NCBI GenBank assembly: GCA_024403515.1 | Contig: JAKSRS010000009.1 | Span: 1 to 64,000 of the forward strand | Reading direction: 5' to 3' | Source of the DNA: Lachnospiraceae bacterium | GTDB taxonomy: Bacteria > Bacillota > Clostridia > Lachnospirales > Lachnospiraceae | Length of the DNA stretch: 64,000 bases | In this document: positions 62,001 to 64,000 of the stretch, one piece after another | Position numbering within the stretch: the stretch's first letter is position 1 | Layout: every line of letters starts with the position of its first letter | Position numbers and translations under genes: made by a program | The notes under the pieces: generated by a model | Told to the model about the DNA's origin: nothing | The model's database searches: none | Seen by the model: only the letters and a program-made list of their open reading frames with translations

Positions 62001-62031
62001 GGGGACGAGTTGTTTATCTCGTCCCATTTTT
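62001..62031 (+). terminator. Strong terminator in the non-coding stretch
   Basis: GGGACGAG/CTCGTCCC stem, 8-base loop, ATTTTTT. No gene immediately precedes it, which suggests a short non-coding transcript. Confidence 0.9.
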
Positions 62032-62127
62032 TAATTTAATCGCTCTGCTTTATTCTTATCTTTAAAGTGATGTATCATCTGCGATTTATTTCGCTTCTTT
62101 CTTATTTATATGGAAGGAGAAATAAAT

Positions 62128-62667
62128 ATGTTTCTTACAAAGTACGCAGGAGATTACAAACTTGATGAAAATGATCCCAAGGGCCGCAAGACAGTCTACT
62201 GCGGTAAATATTATTCTATAGATGAAAATACCGAAGATAGGAAACTTCGCATCATATTTCTTTGGTGTTTTACATTGGTGGCAACAATAGCATTTATCCT
62301 GAGCTTAAGTTTCCCTAACTCTCTTGCCAGGTTATTCTTTGTTGTTGTTCCATTTTCCTTTAATGCTTTAACGCTTTACAGTGCATGGGCGTCGGTTATC
62401 AAGTATTCTTTTAATAAGAAAGAACGGCTTGAACGTAAGGAAAAAGAAGAGATGCTTGACAGAATGAAGTCTGCATCGTTAGTGGGATTTATAATTTGTT
62501 TGTTTTCTTTTGGCGCAAGCATAGTTGCTGCTGCATTAAAACTTTTTAGCTTTGGCTCGTTGGAAATCGGATTTCTTACAGGCCTGGTTTTGGTTTTAGT
62601 CAGCTTTTTTGGCGTTAATGCTCTTTCGAGAGCCATAAAAGTTAACGAAGTAGAAAATACAATTTAA
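62128..62667 (+). CDS. Unrecognised four-helix membrane protein
   Basis: Encodes 179 residues from the ATG at 62128, eight bases after AAGGAG; an in-frame ATG overlapping that site was rejected. A polar N-terminus (about 1-45) is followed by hydrophobic segments at about 46-66, 74-98, 122-142 and 150-170, with a Lys/Glu-rich cytoplasmic loop (FNKKERLERKEKEE) between the second and third. I do not recognise a family. No obvious operon partner; preceded by a terminator and followed by the binding-protein gene after 61 bases. Confidence 0.75.
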   Translation: MFLTKYAGDYKLDENDPKGRKTVYCGKYYSIDENTEDRKLRIIFLWCFTLVATIAFILSLSFPNSLARLFFVVVPFSFNALTLYSAWASVIKYSFNKKERLERKEKEEMLDRMKSASLVGFIICLFSFGASIVAAALKLFSFGSLEIGFLTGLVLVLVSFFGVNALSRAIKVNEVENTI

Positions 62668-62728
62668 TAACCCGATATTACGAAGCATTTGCTTCTAATA
62701 TAAATATATTCTAAGGGAGGATATTGAC

Positions 62729-64000
62729 ATGAAGAGTTTCGCAAAGAAACTTGCTTTGATCATGGCTACAGTCATGGTTCTTAGCACATTCGCTGCATGT
62801 GGTGAAAAAGCACCCGCAGCTTCAACAGAAGCTTCAACAGAAGCACCCGCTTCAACAGAAACTTCTTCATCTGACGAAGCAGCAGCTTCAACAGATGCTC
62901 CTGCTACAGAAGTAGCAGACTCAGCAGAGAAGACTCTCGTGGTTGGATATGATACTTTCTCAAGCAAGTTCAGCCCCTTCTTTGCAACTTCAGCATACGA
63001 TCAGGATGCAGCAGCTATGGTTACACTTAGCATGCTTAACAGCGATCGTGAAGGTAACGTTGTAACTAAAGGTGTAAACGGTGAAGTTCGTCCTTTCAAC
63101 GGAACAGACTACACATATTACGCTATTTCAGATCTTGATGTTGTAGAAAACGCAGATGGAACAGTAGATTATACTTTCAAGATGCGTGATGACGTTAAGT
63201 TCTCAGATGGTACACCTGTAACAATCAATGATGCTATCTTCTCACTCTATGTATTATGCGATCCCACATATGATGGTTCAAGTACAGTATATGCACTTCC
63301 TATCGTTGGTATGGATGAATACAGAAGTGGTATGGATACAACATTCAACCTTTTGGTTGCAGCCGGAAAAGATAACACAGATTTCTCATTATGGGATGAA
63401 GCTACTCAGACAGCATTCTGGGCTGATGTAGAACAGGCTGGTGCTCACTTCGTTCAGGATATCATTGATTACTGTGTAGCTGCAGGTTATGCTACAGCAG
63501 AAGATCCTGCTGCATCAGTTATCGCTCTTTGGGGATTTGAAGCTCCTGAAGGCGCTACAACAGCAGAAATCTTTGACATTATGCTTGGCGAATATGGTAA
63601 CGATTTAGCTGCCATGACAGAAGCTGAAAAGGCTTCAACAGGTGCTGAATTTGCTGACCTTATGGAAAACTACGCTGCATACGCAACTGGTGTTGAAACA
63701 GGTGCTTCTGCAGACCACATCTCTGGTATCGTTAAGAATGACGATTACTCAATGACAATTAAGTTATCTAAGGTTGATGCTACAGCAATCTACCAGATGG
63801 ACTTAACAGTTGCTCCTATGCACTACTATGGTGATGCATCACTCTATGATTACGACAACAACAAGTTCGGTTTCAACAAGGGTGATATCTCTATCGTTAA
63901 GGATAAGACAACAAAACCCCTCGGTGGTGGCGCTTACAAGTTTGTAAACTTTGAAAACGGTGTTATCACATACGAAGCAAACGAAAACTACTATCTTGGA
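62729..64000 (+). CDS. Oligopeptide-type ABC transporter binding lipoprotein (3' end outside window)
   Basis: The first 424 codons are present; the frame is open to the window end. AGGGAGG lies eight bases before the ATG. Lipobox TFAAC with lipidated Cys about 23, then a linker of ASTE/Ala-Pro repeats (about 28-65), then a family 5 solute-binding domain: LVVGYDTFSSKFSPFFAT, YTFKMRDDVKFSDGTPVT and NDAIFSLY. Peptide (OppA/DppA) or nickel binding are the family roles; peptide is likelier. It carries a family-atypical insertion around residues 210-330 (EYGNDLAAMTEAEKAS region). The permease genes presumably follow beyond the window. Confidence 0.92.
   Translation, partial: MKSFAKKLALIMATVMVLSTFAACGEKAPAASTEASTEAPASTETSSSDEAAASTDAPATEVADSAEKTLVVGYDTFSSKFSPFFATSAYDQDAAAMVTLSMLNSDREGNVVTKGVNGEVRPFNGTDYTYYAISDLDVVENADGTVDYTFKMRDDVKFSDGTPVTINDAIFSLYVLCDPTYDGSSTVYALPIVGMDEYRSGMDTTFNLLVAAGKDNTDFSLWDEATQTAFWADVEQAGAHFVQDIIDYCVAAGYATAEDPAASVIALWGFEAPEGATTAEIFDIMLGEYGNDLAAMTEAEKASTGAEFADLMENYAAYATGVETGASADHISGIVKNDDYSMTIKLSKVDATAIYQMDLTVAPMHYYGDASLYDYDNNKFGFNKGDISIVKDKTTKPLGGGAYKFVNFENGVITYEANENYYLG

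Larger units (their letters stand above)
61726..62127 (+). other. 402-base non-coding stretch after iorB
   Basis: No credible coding region was seen. It is strongly AT-rich up to about 61830, then contains TATAAT (61869-61874), a hairpin with T run (61884-61926) and a strong terminator (62001-62031). The segment 61876-62031 might be a short RNA; I do not recognise it as a known riboswitch class. Confidence 0.6.

Noticed and set aside
61876..62031. Cyclic-di-GMP or 6S RNA identity for the non-coding stretch
   Set aside because: GGGCAAA-type and GACGCAAAGCC-type landmarks of the riboswitch are missing, and length and pairing do not fit a 6S RNA, so no class was assigned.

Overview
The window looks like the chromosome of a low-GC, anaerobic Gram-positive bacterium, most likely a Lachnospiraceae member (Butyrivibrio or Pseudobutyrivibrio relatives). 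This is inferred from visibly AT-rich DNA, strong GGAGG ribosome binding sites, TTGACA/TATAAT promoters, lipoprotein solute-binding proteins, and gene types common there: indolepyruvate:ferredoxin oxidoreductase, LytTR-DUF3021 pairs, FrhB with pyruvyl transferases, DegV and type II pantothenate kinase. No rRNA, tRNA, CRISPR array, IS element or prophage was seen.

Layout. 1-1545: the 3' end of a membrane-anchored sugar-binding protein and a lipoprotein with ASVE repeats. 1636-6806: a peroxide-stress block (glutathione peroxidase, a four-Cys TSCPD-like protein, OhrR) and a heterodimeric ABC exporter whose start abuts a terminator hairpin. 6891-11282: a GH13 enzyme, then an ABC-2 transporter with its LytTR and DUF3021 partners. 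11310-13140 (minus): HflK/HflC. 13360-15666: a secreted solute-binding protein fused to cell-surface repeats. 15793-20011: iron-sulfur assembly genes (iscS, nifU-type scaffold) behind a symmetrical dyad, an IscR-like Rrf2 regulator and a YgiQ radical-SAM protein. 20224-25521: a polar amino-acid ABC transporter, MATE exporter, type II pantothenate kinase and GNAT acetyltransferase. 25577-29982: chemoreceptor, DegV, a decayed MocR-like gene ending in tandem repeats, and a VanZ-like protein. 30115-33859: a four-gene SPFH / zinc-ribbon / TPM-domain operon resembling part of the Bacillus ydjFGHI region. 33961-36545: mntP and aspS. 36570-42105 (minus): cytidylate-kinase-like gene and the livKHMGF branched-chain amino-acid transporter.

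42381-59233 is one apparent transcription unit: proA followed by fourteen polysaccharide genes (four glycosyltransferase-type proteins, TagD-like cytidylyltransferase, LicD, two nucleotide-sugar dehydrogenases, a uronate epimerase, two pyruvyl transferases, an FrhB-family protein, Wzy-like polymerase and Wzx-like flippase). Together they suggest an acidic surface polysaccharide carrying uronic acid, pyruvate ketals and a phospho-alcohol decoration. 59407-61725 is iorAB. The end holds a 400-base non-coding stretch, an unknown membrane protein and the start of an oligopeptide-binding lipoprotein.

The points most worth following up are: the SPFH/zinc-ribbon/TPM operon; the MocR gene that lost its PLP lysine and C-terminus; the terminator that contains the next gene's promoter and ribosome binding site; the large dyad over the isc promoter; the abutting AAATGCATTT palindromes between livK and proA; and the FrhB/pyruvyl-transferase polysaccharide cluster. 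All protein identities come from reading motifs and recalling families; no searches were run.
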